From Hofstenia miamia (taxonomy: Eukaryota > Xenacoelomorpha > Acoela), in contig SCFE01000083.1 in NCBI GenBank assembly GCA_004352715.1, positions 860,355-924,354 of the forward strand: DNA of 64,000 nt, in the 5' to 3' direction. Numbering within the stretch: the stretch's first letter is position 1; each line of letters starts with the position of its first letter. The position numbers and the translations under genes are program-made. This document shows, one piece after another, positions 34,073 to 45,149 of the stretch. Below the pieces are notes generated by a model, which did no database searches, was not told the DNA's origin, and saw only the letters and a list, made by a program, of their open reading frames with translations.

Positions 34073-34119
34073 CATAGAGTAATAATTAGCGTAATAATTA
34101 GCATAATAATTACTCTATG
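34073..34119. repeat. Imperfect palindrome inside the family A element
   Basis: CATAGAGTAATAATTA and its complement enclose a third TAATAATTAGC unit. It lies between the transposase promoter side and the ten-unit array. Confidence 0.5.
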
Positions 34120-34147
34120 TAACAATATTATAGTTAGAATAAATAAA

Positions 34148-34350
34148 TCGGATTTTTAAAAGTGTTAGTCGGATTTTTAAAAGGTTATTCGGATTTTTAA
34201 AAGTCATAGTCCGGATTTTTAAAAGGTTATTCGGGTTTTTAAAAGTCATAGTCGGATTTTTAAAAGTGTTAGTCGGATTTTTAAAAGTGTTATTCGGATT
34301 TTGAACAGTGTTATTCGGATTTTTAGGAGTGTTAGTCGGACTTTTAAAGG
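34148..34350 (-). repeat. Right 21-bp array, ten units
   Basis: Ten CGGATTTTTAAAAG-type units of 20-22 bp. Spacers alternate between GTGTTAGT, GTTATT and TCATAGT, giving a mosaic of unit subtypes. Confidence 0.85.
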
Positions 34351-34362
34351 GTAAATACTGTA

Positions 34363-35850
34363 GTAAAACCTAATAAGGTTTCACATAATATAAATTTTCA
34401 AAGAATTTTGATCTTTTAATCTATCATGACACGTTTTCAAATGTAAACTAAAATACAAATTGCCGGAATACAAAACCTATTCCAAATCCGGTGATTTTCT
34501 ATAAATTTGGAATTTATCAAGCTTCAGGGTTCGGATCTCATGTTTGGCATAGTATATATTTTCAAGCAATGCATTTTGTACATGAATGATAGCTGAGAAG
34601 TATAGAGTCTGTCTGATCAATTTTTAAATTTGGCCCAGCCCGGCGCAGCCAGTGTAATTTTTCAAAAATCTGTCCAACCCGCCCTATAGCCCAAATTTGT
34701 TTAAAATTATCCCGAAATAGGTCTTGAAAGCATAACTAAGAAAACCTAAATCGCGGTTTTCACCCAAAAACGCAACTGGCTTAGAAAAATGAATTGAAAT
34801 CAAGTTTTTGTCAGCAAAAGCAGTCGCTTGCAATGGTGTTTCCAAGAAAGGTGTTCCTGGAGGAAATGCCAAAATGCTTGTTAAGTTGAAACGTAATTTT
34901 GTTTAATTTGATTAACAACTTAATTAAGCATAATGAAAATATACCTTATAAACTTATTTTTCTATTGAATAACAATTTTCTAATACTAATACTTGTTAGC
35001 GAAGAAACCAAAGCCGAGATTTTAGTTGAAAAGAACCGAAATCGAGCTCATTTTTTAAATGCTGCTGAGCGCCAGCAGCAAAATTTTGTACAATATTCAG
35101 TAAGTTTCTCACAAACAAGAACAAGATCCTAAATTATAGAAAGTATTTGGAAAACAACAACATCAATATAGAATTTAAAGCCTAGAATAGTTTGACGCAT
35201 AGACATTGCAAAACAAACTCCTAATGTACGTTAGAATTATTTAAAATATAATACATTGTAAGACTATAGCTAATATATATGCCTCAAACTTCAGTTCGTA
35301 ACTTATCTATTTTTTTCCGATCTGGCAAAACCCGGACCCCAATCCGGATCAATAATTTTGTTAGCCTTGGCCAACCCATAACCCACGAGAGGCAGATCAC
35401 GCTTCCATTTCCATTTTTTCCTCTCGAACAATTTTTTATTCATTATTTAAAATAACAACTCACTCCACTCCACTTGCAATAAACCAACCATTCAGTGATC
35501 AATCCTATTCATTAAAAAATCTAGTATTATTTTAATGAATTTCACATTTTTAATACAAAATTTGGTTGTTAATCTTAGAAATTCTCCAAAATACCTGGGA
35601 CACTGTGAGATCTTTTTTTCGAGTTCTAATGCGAATTTTTTCCCTTGTTATTACAATGGGCTTTTGTTTTGTCAATTTCTTCTGTTTTTTTGTGTCAATA
35701 GTGACGCTTTTTAACACTTTTTTTAAGTGCTCTGTACACGTCGATGTTGAGACAACTTTGTTATGGGTTTCTTTGAATCTTTGAGTTCGAATGAGAGGGT
35801 GATTTCAATGCGTTTTGTGAAAAAATTTGGGAAAACTTTTCCTTTTATTT
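34363..35850. other. Intergenic sequence with degenerate GC-rich patches
   Basis: Short GC-rich motifs at about 34628-34690 and 35320-35370 (CCGG/GGCC-containing) look like transposon end remnants, but I could not pair them. No gene seen. Confidence 0.35.
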
Positions 35851-37904
35851 CCCAAATATCAAGCATTAATGGACCGACAATGGGCCATTGAAGTTGCCAT
35901 TGATGACCATTATTGGCAAATTTCCGCCGGGGAATTAATGGGCCAGTGATTTATTCCCGACAATTACCCATTGATGGGCCAATAATGGTACATTCATGAG
36001 ACATTGGTGAGCCAGTAATGGCCCATTGGTTCCAAACAGTAGGTTTTGATTTCAAACCATCATTATTACATACAAAACAACAACTTTCAATATCCTAATA
36101 AGTTCAAACATTACTGCTTGAACATGCACAAGCCTAACAAAAGGCAGAATGAATCTTTGATATTGTCTTCAGAATCTTCAGTACAACCATTTAATTGAAA
36201 TTTGAAAGAATGTCTTGTTTACAAATGATAACAATAAACATATAAATCTGCCAAATTTAACAAAAATTTTAAATTTTCAAATTAAGTCCAATTTTGAAAT
36301 AGTACTTTTTAAATCGTGAAAAATCTCTTTTACTCAATCATAACTTCTTTATATTATAGTTAACTTTAAGGTATTCAAATATGCATGAAGAAATTATTTT
36401 GAAAATTCACATAACAGAAATATTATAATTTTTTACAAATCAAACATTTTAAGAAAGGTTTTCGCAATTCCTATTTTTATATTAAAAGGATCTAAGAATC
36501 AAAAATAGTGAAGAGAGTTCTATTTGCAAGCATCTGTTCATTGATTATTGATTACTAAGTTTGCCAATGATGCCGCCAATGGCCCAACAATGGGCCACTT
36601 GTGGAATCAGTTGCCACAAGTGCCACATTATATTATGAGTTATAATTCATAACTTGGTATTAATTGCTTGAGCTAAGAGCACAGTTGATAGTGTGTATAG
36701 CATCAGAGTTGTAAGTTTTGTAAGGGCCGGGCCAGGGACCGGCTTGGGCCGTAAAATTGAGAATGAATCGGGCCAGGGCTGAGCCCGGGTCCAAAGTTTC
36801 TGCACAACTGGTCTAGAACTGTTCAACATTATATTAAAAAATATACATTCTCTTACATGAAAATATTATATCAACTATTATATTCATTTGATTAATTATA
36901 CATCAAAAAGTGAATCCACGGAAACAATAATTACAATGATTTCAGGAGTTTTCTTAGTAATATCAAGCGCAAATCAATTTCATTTATACTTTAGGTCTTC
37001 CACCGTAAATTTTTAATTACTTAGACAAAACACTGTGTTTTATTTGCATGTTTGCGAGGAGAATGTTGCACAAATTTCATATGATGTACCATAAACATTA
37101 ATTTATTATTAAGATTTCAATACAACTATTAAAAATTTAAAAATGACAATTACAATCCTTTTCCAGCAGTGAACGCTTTCTCATTTTAAGCAGATCACTT
37201 TTGATGTCATCATGAGTAAAAAAGTGCAGTTGATGTAAAAATGCTTTCATTTTAGTATTTCCAATTATATGCTTAATTTTTTTATTTACAAAAATCTTTT
37301 AATGGTTTTGGATATGACGGGCCCGGGGCGGCCCTGGTCCTGAATATTACCATTTGCAATGGGCTGGGTCAGGCTGGTTTATGTTCGAAAGGGCCAGGGC
37401 TGAGCTTGAAATCACGGCTCAGTTATAACTCTCTATAGCATATTATCCTAATGATTGAACACCTTGCTGCAAATGATTGAATTCATTATACAGCGTTTAT
37501 AAAAACAAGAGCTGGGATACTAGATTTTGTTATCAACTACTGAAGGGTAAGTAATTTCATTTTTATGAAATTTAATTTGATCAAGCAAAATTGTAAATCA
37601 CTGTATAATTAGTATTTGCTCGCTAGATGGCAGATCGATCTAGTAATGCCATTAATGGGCCATTGTCGGACAATCAATGGTATAAAAGAAACTGATAAAT
37701 AATACTTTATGAAAATTGAAGTTAAATTTTGATGCAATGCACATATTATCTACAATAATATAATCATTTTTTTGTAAAATTATTGAATTTTAAGATTTAT
37801 ATAACTGTATATTTTGTTGGTTATGGTTGGCAAATGAATGGCCATTATTGGCCATTGATCCCATTAATGGACCATTCGTTATCTGACAACGCTTGATATT
37901 TGGG
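35851..37904. mobile_element. Non-autonomous TIR element with AATGGGCCATT subterminal motifs
   Basis: Left CCCAAATATCAAGC (35851-35864) and right GCTTGATATTTGGG (37891-37904) are perfect inverted termini. Many variants of AATGGGCCATTG fill the first and last 200 bp, in both orientations. The right flank begins TTAA, the left flank reads ATTT, so a piggyBac-like TTAA duplication is possible but not shown. No coding sequence. Without the nested hAT insertion it would be about 1.3 kb. Confidence 0.6.
36704..37433. mobile_element. hAT element nested in the 35.8-37.9 kb element
   Basis: An exact 8-bp target duplication TATAGCAT flanks it (36696-36703 and 37434-37441). Ends: CAGAGTTGTAAGT on the left and, reversed, GAGAGTTATAACT on the right. 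GC-rich GGGCCGGGCC/CCGGGCCC subterminal patches sit just inside both ends. 730 bp, no transposase. Confidence 0.85.
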
Positions 37905-38204
37905 TTAAAGTCAATTTGAGGGTTCGTCCAATTCCTTTCATACTTTTAAGCATGTTCGTTTCAATCAACTTTTTGAAGATCCGTAGAATGTTTTTGGATT
38001 CATACCCGCTCTAACTTTTGAGTAAAGTTTTGCGGTTTGTGATTAAAGTTCCAGTCGACTAAAGATAATGCAGAACGGTTCTTGCATCTTGATGAGACAT
38101 TCTTAATGAAAATTAATATAGTACCTGTCCTCATCTGGTGGTGTGACTATGGGTAGTTTTGTTGATTGTGCGTGATCGCCTAAATGTGTTCGTACAGGCA
38201 CGAA
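37905..38204. other. Spacer, nothing recognised
   Basis: No gene or repeat that I can support. Confidence 0.4.
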
Positions 38205-38425
38205 CTTCGATAACACTAATTGGGCTGGAACAAATGAACATATATAAGACCTACTTAAATTATAGAAGCATAGTATGTATACCAGTAACATTTGGCCGAT
38301 TTCACTCATTTATTAATTCCGTTTTTCAATTCACTAATAAGCGGAATTAATAAATGATTGAGTGAAATTGGCGAAATGTTGCTGTTATTTATTCATTCGT
38401 TCCAGTCCAGTTAGTGTTATAGAAG
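38205..38425. repeat. Foldback (long imperfect hairpin)
   Basis: Left arm 38205-38321 and right arm 38342-38425 are inverted copies sharing CTTC.ATAACACTAA, CTGGAAC.AATGAA and TTTATTAATTCCG. The left arm carries an extra block of about 35 bp. A 20-bp loop separates them. No terminal duplication identified. Confidence 0.65.
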
Positions 38426-38788
38426 ATCATGGTCCAGCGTCCAGGGCATGGTATTTTAATGAGCTGAAAAGACTTGTGTACTGTCGATGAAGGATTTTTA
38501 GATTAGTGATTTCATCCACATTATTTCACTTTAATTAAGTGCCCAGGTATTTTATTTTGATATTATTATAATGATAGCAACGAAAATTTTGTTAGCATTA
38601 TATATACCCAATTTCAATATTAAATTATCTTTTATTAACTTAATTAAATTTATAATAAAAACTAATAAATTGGCATACAATTTTTATATTTTGTTAAAAT
38701 TGTTTTGGAACTTTCTTTTCTAATATAATTTTCTACTATATTTTGCTATTTGCACATATGATCATGACAGTTGGTAGCATATCATTAG

Positions 38789-38810
38789 TTATATATATAT
38801 ATATATATAT
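38789..38810. repeat. (TA)n tract at the gap edge
   Basis: TA dinucleotides run into the gap, a likely reason assembly stopped here. Confidence 0.85.
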
Positions 38811-39810
38811 NNNNNNNNNNNNNNNNNNNNNNNNNNNNNNNNNNNNNNNNNNNNNNNNNNNNNNNNNNNNNNNNNNNNNNNNNNNNNNNNNNNNNNNNNN
38901 NNNNNNNNNNNNNNNNNNNNNNNNNNNNNNNNNNNNNNNNNNNNNNNNNNNNNNNNNNNNNNNNNNNNNNNNNNNNNNNNNNNNNNNNNNNNNNNNNNNN
39001 NNNNNNNNNNNNNNNNNNNNNNNNNNNNNNNNNNNNNNNNNNNNNNNNNNNNNNNNNNNNNNNNNNNNNNNNNNNNNNNNNNNNNNNNNNNNNNNNNNNN
39101 NNNNNNNNNNNNNNNNNNNNNNNNNNNNNNNNNNNNNNNNNNNNNNNNNNNNNNNNNNNNNNNNNNNNNNNNNNNNNNNNNNNNNNNNNNNNNNNNNNNN
39201 NNNNNNNNNNNNNNNNNNNNNNNNNNNNNNNNNNNNNNNNNNNNNNNNNNNNNNNNNNNNNNNNNNNNNNNNNNNNNNNNNNNNNNNNNNNNNNNNNNNN
39301 NNNNNNNNNNNNNNNNNNNNNNNNNNNNNNNNNNNNNNNNNNNNNNNNNNNNNNNNNNNNNNNNNNNNNNNNNNNNNNNNNNNNNNNNNNNNNNNNNNNN
39401 NNNNNNNNNNNNNNNNNNNNNNNNNNNNNNNNNNNNNNNNNNNNNNNNNNNNNNNNNNNNNNNNNNNNNNNNNNNNNNNNNNNNNNNNNNNNNNNNNNNN
39501 NNNNNNNNNNNNNNNNNNNNNNNNNNNNNNNNNNNNNNNNNNNNNNNNNNNNNNNNNNNNNNNNNNNNNNNNNNNNNNNNNNNNNNNNNNNNNNNNNNNN
39601 NNNNNNNNNNNNNNNNNNNNNNNNNNNNNNNNNNNNNNNNNNNNNNNNNNNNNNNNNNNNNNNNNNNNNNNNNNNNNNNNNNNNNNNNNNNNNNNNNNNN
39701 NNNNNNNNNNNNNNNNNNNNNNNNNNNNNNNNNNNNNNNNNNNNNNNNNNNNNNNNNNNNNNNNNNNNNNNNNNNNNNNNNNNNNNNNNNNNNNNNNNNN
39801 NNNNNNNNNN
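38811..39810. other. Assembly gap (1000 N)
   Basis: Exactly 1000 N, size unknown. Confidence 0.99.
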
Positions 39811-39941
39811 TATAGGACACATTATAGTAGAAAGCTTGAATGAAATACATTTTACAAATAGATGTTTCTATTCATCTCAATTAAGGGTACTAAGAAATTT
39901 TCGTTTGTATTGCAAAATTTTAAAGAATTTTTCTTATTTTA

Positions 39942-39985
39942 GAGGGGACCCGGGCCCCCTCGGCAGCCCTTTGTATCCGCCCTTG
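39942..39985 (-). mobile_element. Right end of a hAT-like element
   Basis: Reverse complement starts CAAGGGCGGATACAAAGGGC and continues into a GGGGGCCCGGG patch, a common hAT terminus style. The other end is not visible and may lie in the gap. The following 39986-40514 holds a 51-codon open stretch (MWKSEHLIAKNRPDC) that I cannot assign. Confidence 0.45.
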
Positions 39986-40539
39986 AATAGAACCTAAGCT
40001 TGATAACAAAAAATCTTTTCTGATGTGGAAATCGGAGCACTTAATAGCAAAAAATAGGCCAGACTGTGTTTTAAATCAAGCTGAGGAAGTGCAGGAATAC
40101 ATTGAGAATTTAAAAAATGATACCATCAGTTCACTCAGAACTGTCAAAACTGATGAAGAAAAAGTTAAAAATTCTTGAGTCTGCATCATTCATACCTCTT
40201 GTAGATTCGGTAAATGTCTCACTTAACAGATCCAAAACAGAAATATCTGTTGATACAAGAGTACTGCGATGCAACAATCCACCGAAGCATAGTAATGACG
40301 AAAATAGACTAAAACTTAATTTTCCTGTGCTCAGCTTGAATTTATTTTTCTACTCAGGCTTCAGACAACTTCCTTTTGCTATTAAAAATATACCAAAGTT
40401 TTCGCTCCTAATTTTCATTCTTTTATATTGTGTTTCTATCTTAATGAAATTTTTCACATGGAACAAAATCAGATAAACTCTTTACACTTTTGGGTTCACT
40501 GTATATTAATATACATTTATTCAACTAGTAAATTAAGAT

Positions 40540-41519
40540 TACGATTATGTAAAATTCCTAATATTGGTACAATACAATTAAGAACCCGTTTAGAAAGGCA
40601 TGCATTTAATTCCACAAAGGAACCTTAGTGTTTTCAGTAATTTTGGTTATTTATTTAGAAGATTACCATGCGTATATGTAGCAGAGATGCCACGATCTCA
40701 ATTTTTTGAAAATGATATTGGCATTGTTGACATAAATGCTAAATATTTTTGCTTGTATAATGATGAATGTGATTCAACATCAAGACATAGTCAACTATTG
40801 AAATCGACCCTAACAATCAATGAGTCTGAGTTTAAGTTAGTGAGTATAGCATTTAATGCTAGTTTTTATACTCGAAAAATCATCAAATACCACGGTGANG
40901 TTGACATAAATGCTAAATATTTTTGCTTGTATAATGATGAATGTGATTCAACATCGAGACATAGTCAACTATTGAAAACTACCTTAACAATCAATGAGTC
41001 TGAGTTTAAGTTAGTGAGTATAGCATGTAATGCTAGTTTTTATACTCGAAAAATCATCAAATACCACGGTGATTATGTCACTAAATTTCATTGTATAGAT
41101 TCAAATGCCGCAAGAATTAGAAAATTCTTATTTATCAAAGACAAAAACAGTTAAATTTTGAAAAAATCTACAAAGAATACTTTGAATACGTTGGCGGACA
41201 GACCAAAATTAAATGTCGTGTTCACAAATGCTTTTTGACACGATCTTCCGAGAATACCGGAAAGCATTGTGTTTGGGATAACGATCTAAATTCCCAATTC
41301 AATTCAAGTAATTCATTCAGAAAGTGCACTCGTGTGCCGAATTTGTCATGTCCGAATTTAGAATGCCAAGTTCACCTTTGCAAGTTTCAAAGTACATTAG
41401 TTTTTGACAAGATCGTAAATGAAGTATATACTTTTATATCTCCTAGAACTAATATAGAGCATGCTTCACAAACAAATACTTCAAATATAGCTGAGCAAAA
41501 TGAGATCATTGATAATTGA
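40540..41519 (+). pseudogene. N-terminal Cys-rich domain of the Helitron-like protein
   Basis: Reads IGTIQLRTRLERHAFNSTKE, then after a frame shift RRLPCVYVAEMPRSQFFEND, then DINAKYFCLYNDECDSTSRH, LKSTLTINESEFKLVSIAFN and ASFYTRKIIKYHG. A last part has a YVGGQTKIKCRVHKC motif and CPNLECQVHLCKFQ. Copy 2 preserves the same pattern with low identity (NDINLLFFYNDDNISTNR; CPRKNCNACLCKLH), so the domain evolves under constraint on Cys spacing. I infer nucleic-acid binding. The 40724-40898 piece is repeated after the N at 40899 with a few substitutions, so the predicted domain is artificially long here. Confidence 0.55.
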
Positions 41520-41729
41520 AATACCCATACATATGAATTTTTAACGTTTGGAGGGGTCATTGATAGTTCTGATGATGATGAAACGCCGCTTATTCAATCA
41601 AATGCTGGTGCTCCTCCATTGTTTGAAAGAACAACTGATGATGGCAAGTTTATAGGAGGACATTATCTTTTAAATCAAAATTTAGTCTTATTTGCAATGA
41701 AACGAAGACAATTCGATCCAACTGTCAAA

Positions 41730-42900
41730 ACGAAACGCTTTTTTTCAAAATATTGTTTCAAAAAATGTAGGGCAAAGTATTCCTTTAGTTTACCTTGAAG
41801 CAATGTTATTCACCTNAATTGGCCAGTTTAAGTGAAATGCTAAAATGTAGACTTGCAAATGATGAGCTGTTGACATCCACTGATCCACGATATATACAAT
41901 TCGCCTTTGATTCTTTGTTTAACTTAAACATGGAACATACAACACCAAAGGTCGTGTTAAGACGTGAATTTGATGAAATCACTCAAGGTAAAAATGTGGC
42001 TGACATTGGTGCACAGGAAGCAAGTTTTCCGTTTGACTTAGTTGATGCACGAAAATCAGTTCATGAACTTTCAAATTTAATAGCACAACAAGAACCGACG
42101 TTTTTTCTCACTTTAACCTGTAATCAAAAAAGTCATCAAGGTGTAAGACCAATTTATCAGGCTCAACAAGATTACATTTCAAAAATTAAGAGTCGAGAAT
42201 TTTTTTGGCAGACAAACTTTAATAAAGAGGATGAGAAAATGATAATTTAATCGACTATGGCTGAAATAACCTTAGCGTGGGAGAGAGCTTCTCGACACTT
42301 TATGAAATACTTAGAAAAGTCATATGAAAAGCCTTTAGGGAACGTTTCAAAAGTGTGGTATCGCCATGAGTTTCGAGACAGTCAGGGAAATTTACCCCAT
42401 ATACATGCTTTAATTTGGACAAAAGATCATAAAAATTCTGAACAGGTTAAAAATTCAGTATGTGGGAATTCGGGTGACTTACTAAATTTTTTGAAAAACA
42501 GGTTTCCTTGCACCACCTTATGAAGGATAATATGACATAAATAAATATGAAGACAATATGAAAGTTCAATTACACAGCTGTGAACATGCTGAGTTTGGAA
42601 CAAAAGTATGCAGATTTCCCCACTATGCTAAGTTTCCATTTAACTATCGATTTGAGCAAGCTGACGTTTAGCATGACCAAGAGAGTAAGAATATCTTAAA
42701 AAAGTACAATTTATATCAGTACGAATGTTATGAAGATTCTGGCACGGAATTCGACAATTATCATGAGTCCTTAGTTGCAAGTAAGTACTTCCAGCAAGTA
42801 AACGCGAACATTTCAGTCCATGCAATCCATATGTATTTTTATTCACTCAAAGCAGCAGTAACATCAGAGTTTGTGATAGGTATTTTACATCTCGCTATCT
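41730..42900 (+). pseudogene. Rep (HUH) endonuclease region of the Helitron-like element
   Basis: From 41817: MLKCRLANDELLTSTDPRYI and the helitron-like N block. Then EPTFFLTLTCNQKSHQGVRP, the 'PT.F.T.TCN' strand of Rep. A TAA at 42248-42250 interrupts. The next frame (42257-42523) gives KVWYRHEFRDSQGN and LPHIHALIWT, where H-I-H is the metal-binding HUH pair. The catalytic Tyr region is not clearly identified. Further frames cover the Cys/His segment seen better in copy 3. Known role of the family: nicking and strand transfer in rolling-circle transposition. This copy is inactive because of stops and the hAT insertion. Confidence 0.7.
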
Positions 42901-43594
42901 TGCAAAATATGCTGCCGGAGAAGAAGAACGAACGCAAGTTAGGTTTAAGGCCTCAGGTGAGTCTGGTGTTGCATTTGAAAATGAGGGAATTAAGAACATC
43001 AAAATAACAGGGGTGAAAATTCCTGAATCTGGTAAGTCTGATTCTAGACCAAAAGGTTGATCTTTATGTTTGACGGAGTGCATTTGGTGGTCATTCAATT
43101 TACCACAGTGTGTAAAAATACAGAATTCGTCCCAGTGATGTACATATAAATAACGTTTTAACAGATCTGTTAAATATAAAAACTGTTAAACGCTTATTTC
43201 TTTAAACAGATCTGTTTAACAGATTCTGTTAAAAACTATGATAATTTAATAGATTTAAATACATTATTATATCATACACATGATTTCACCAGAAATTAAC
43301 TTGAATGGCGCGGATCACTTTAAAGGTGCCGCCTGCTCAATTATTAGATCATGTACATTGGTCAAGTGGTTATCCCGCTTACGCGCAAGCTAGACAAGAG
43401 CAGCTTACATTGCGTTGCGTGTTGTTGTCTGACGTAATCTGTTGTATTTATGTATTACAGTCACTCTCTAAACAGCCGCTCTTCCTCTTGATTATTCTAC
43501 ATACTGGTTACTTACTTAATACTCATTCACTTAATTGTTATCAAATTAGTTTCAATTCACCAAATAAATTGATTTTAGTATTTAAGTGTACGGT

Positions 43595-43840
43595 ATGGGA
43601 AGAGAACAATCTCATAGAAGGGGAGCGGTAGAAAAATTCTTCGTCTGGAACAAAACTGACAAATGTTATGACTGTAAAAACTGTGAAAAAACACTGCTCG
43701 GTATCAATCTGATTATTTCAAGTGCTAAAATTGAATCTACGAATATATTTTTGCACTACAAATCTTGTTCTGTAATAGAGCCTAGTACGTTGCAACATTT
43801 TACAGCCTGGTACGGGGTGGGGCGAACTAATGCAAGCTAG
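43595..43840 (+). CDS. BED zinc-finger N-terminus of a hAT transposase
   Basis: ATG at 43595 opens MGREQSHRRGAVEKFFVWNK, then CYDCKNCEKTLLG and ESTNIFLHYKSC. Aromatic residues, C-x2-C and a later H-x3-C after a T-N-I/L-x-x-H helix match the BED finger that binds transposon ends. The catalytic core and dimerisation domain are absent. After the finger the frame runs into the 75-bp tandem repeat and stops at 43840. It may be the first exon of a formerly spliced transposase kept in a deletion derivative. Confidence 0.6.
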   Translation: MGREQSHRRGAVEKFFVWNKTDKCYDCKNCEKTLLGINLIISSAKIESTNIFLHYKSCSVIEPSTLQHFTAWYGVGRTNAS

Positions 43841-43926
43841 TACGAATAAATAGAGCCTAGTACGGGGAGGGGCAACATTTTACAGCCTAGTACGCGGTAG
43901 GGCGAACCAATACAAGCTAGTACGAA
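43775..43926. repeat. Two 75-bp tandem units, GC-rich
   Basis: Units starting ATAGAGCCTAGTACG at 43775 and 43850, each ending CAAGCTAGTACGAATA. More GC-rich than the surroundings. Internal to the hAT element. Confidence 0.75.
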
Positions 43927-45149
43927 TATAGTATAATATACCGGACAATTCTGTTACAATCTGTTAAAAACCCATCTGTTAAATGAAAACCTGTTAAAAA
44001 TTATTCAACAGGTAATCTGTTAAAAATTCTGTTAAAAGGTTTTTATGTGTACATCACTGGTTTGTCCATATCAGCACTTCACCACTTGAATGCCGACCTG
44101 CATGTTTATTTAAAAACTATGTTAGAAATATTGATAGGAATGGTTACATTGCACAAACTGAACAATTTGAGAATGTCGAATTGGTGAAGACGTTTTAAAT
44201 TTAGAACCATGGAGATGCTTTACTGATCCTCAAAAATTAATTATGAGCGATCGCAGGAAATATAATTATACAGTAGACACCATCACTCAATTTGGTCTTA
44301 GACCTCCAGAATTGCTAATAGTATCTAAAATCGAACCTTATTTCAGTTGGTTTATTCGAGATAACTATCCATTGAAGCGCATACATGGACAAAATATGTC
44401 TAGACATGAGCAACTTCTAAGCTCAGAGTAGTTTCAGTTCGTGGGTAGATGGATTAGGTCATGTCATCAAATTAAGATCAGACGCTATTGGAAATTTCCT
44501 AAAATTAGTTAGAAATGGTTGTGATTGCCTAGTAAACGCACTTTGCTAAATGTTCTAAACAATTTAGAAATCCTGAAATTCACAATCGTTTTGTATGTAA
44601 AACAACGACTAAAAAAGCTGTTCCTGTGTACTCATTTGTTAGCCCTTTAAATCATTCGAGATTTTTTATTCACATTTTACTATCTATGGGGTCATTTGTG
44701 ACTGAATTAGATTTATTTAGATCGGGTTCACTTGCCGCAGCTTTTGAAAGTAGCGGTATAATTAATGTTTTGAATAAGGAAGAAAGTGTATATGAATTGC
44801 TAAGATCATACATTTTAGAACAACTAATGTTTATTCCTGGGGGTACGAAAAATTTTGACAGATATCTCAAAAGTGCATATGCAATCTTAATGAATTGCAT
44901 CTTAAATAATGATGATGTTTTTGATGAAACACCCCCAGTTCTGCTTTGCTCAATTCACGATGAAGCGCAAACAAAAGTTATGAATATTTTAAATGACCGT
45001 AGGGAAGCTATTATTGATGTATTAATATCTCAAGGCGAAATATATAACTTTCCATCTAAGCAAGACTTGCTAAATGATCTTCAGTAAATTGGGTACTTGA
45101 ATTTAAGCAATCACCAGTACAGAGCATTGAATCTTATTCTGAACAATGC

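Larger units (their letters stand above)
32633..34362. mobile_element. Complete TA-flanked transposon with 21-bp terminal arrays (family A)
   Basis: TA (32633-32634) then CAGTATTACACTTTTAAAAA on the left. On the right, the reverse complement reads CAGTATTTACCCTTTAAAAG, then TA (34361-34362). CAGT ends and TA flanks place it with Tc1/mariner-type elements. Instead of plain TIRs, each end is a tandem array of a 21-bp unit, ACTTTTAAAAATCCGAATAA plus one base: three units on the left (32642-32700) and ten on the right (34148-34350), in inverted orientation. It holds one intact transposase gene. Total about 1.73 kb. A second left end of the family lies at 63886. Confidence 0.85.
43133..44059. mobile_element. 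hAT element inserted in the Helitron-like element
   Basis: Ends CAGTGATGTACATATAAA and, reversed, CAGTGATGTACACATAAAAA. Flanks ATTCGTCC and GTTTGTCC match at 6 of 8. Comparison with the Helitron-like copy at 58850-58900 shows uninterrupted sequence where this element sits. Subterminal regions contain many CTGTTAAA motifs in both orientations. 927 bp; only a BED-finger exon remains of the transposase. Confidence 0.8.

Noticed and set aside
34148-34350. Regular short direct repeats resembling a CRISPR array
   Set aside because: The 21-bp units have no unique spacers, mirror an inverted array at 32642, and end at a TA target duplication: transposon termini in a eukaryotic genome.
38743-39850. 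ORFs spanning the third gap
   Set aside because: Consist almost entirely of N flanked by TA repeats.
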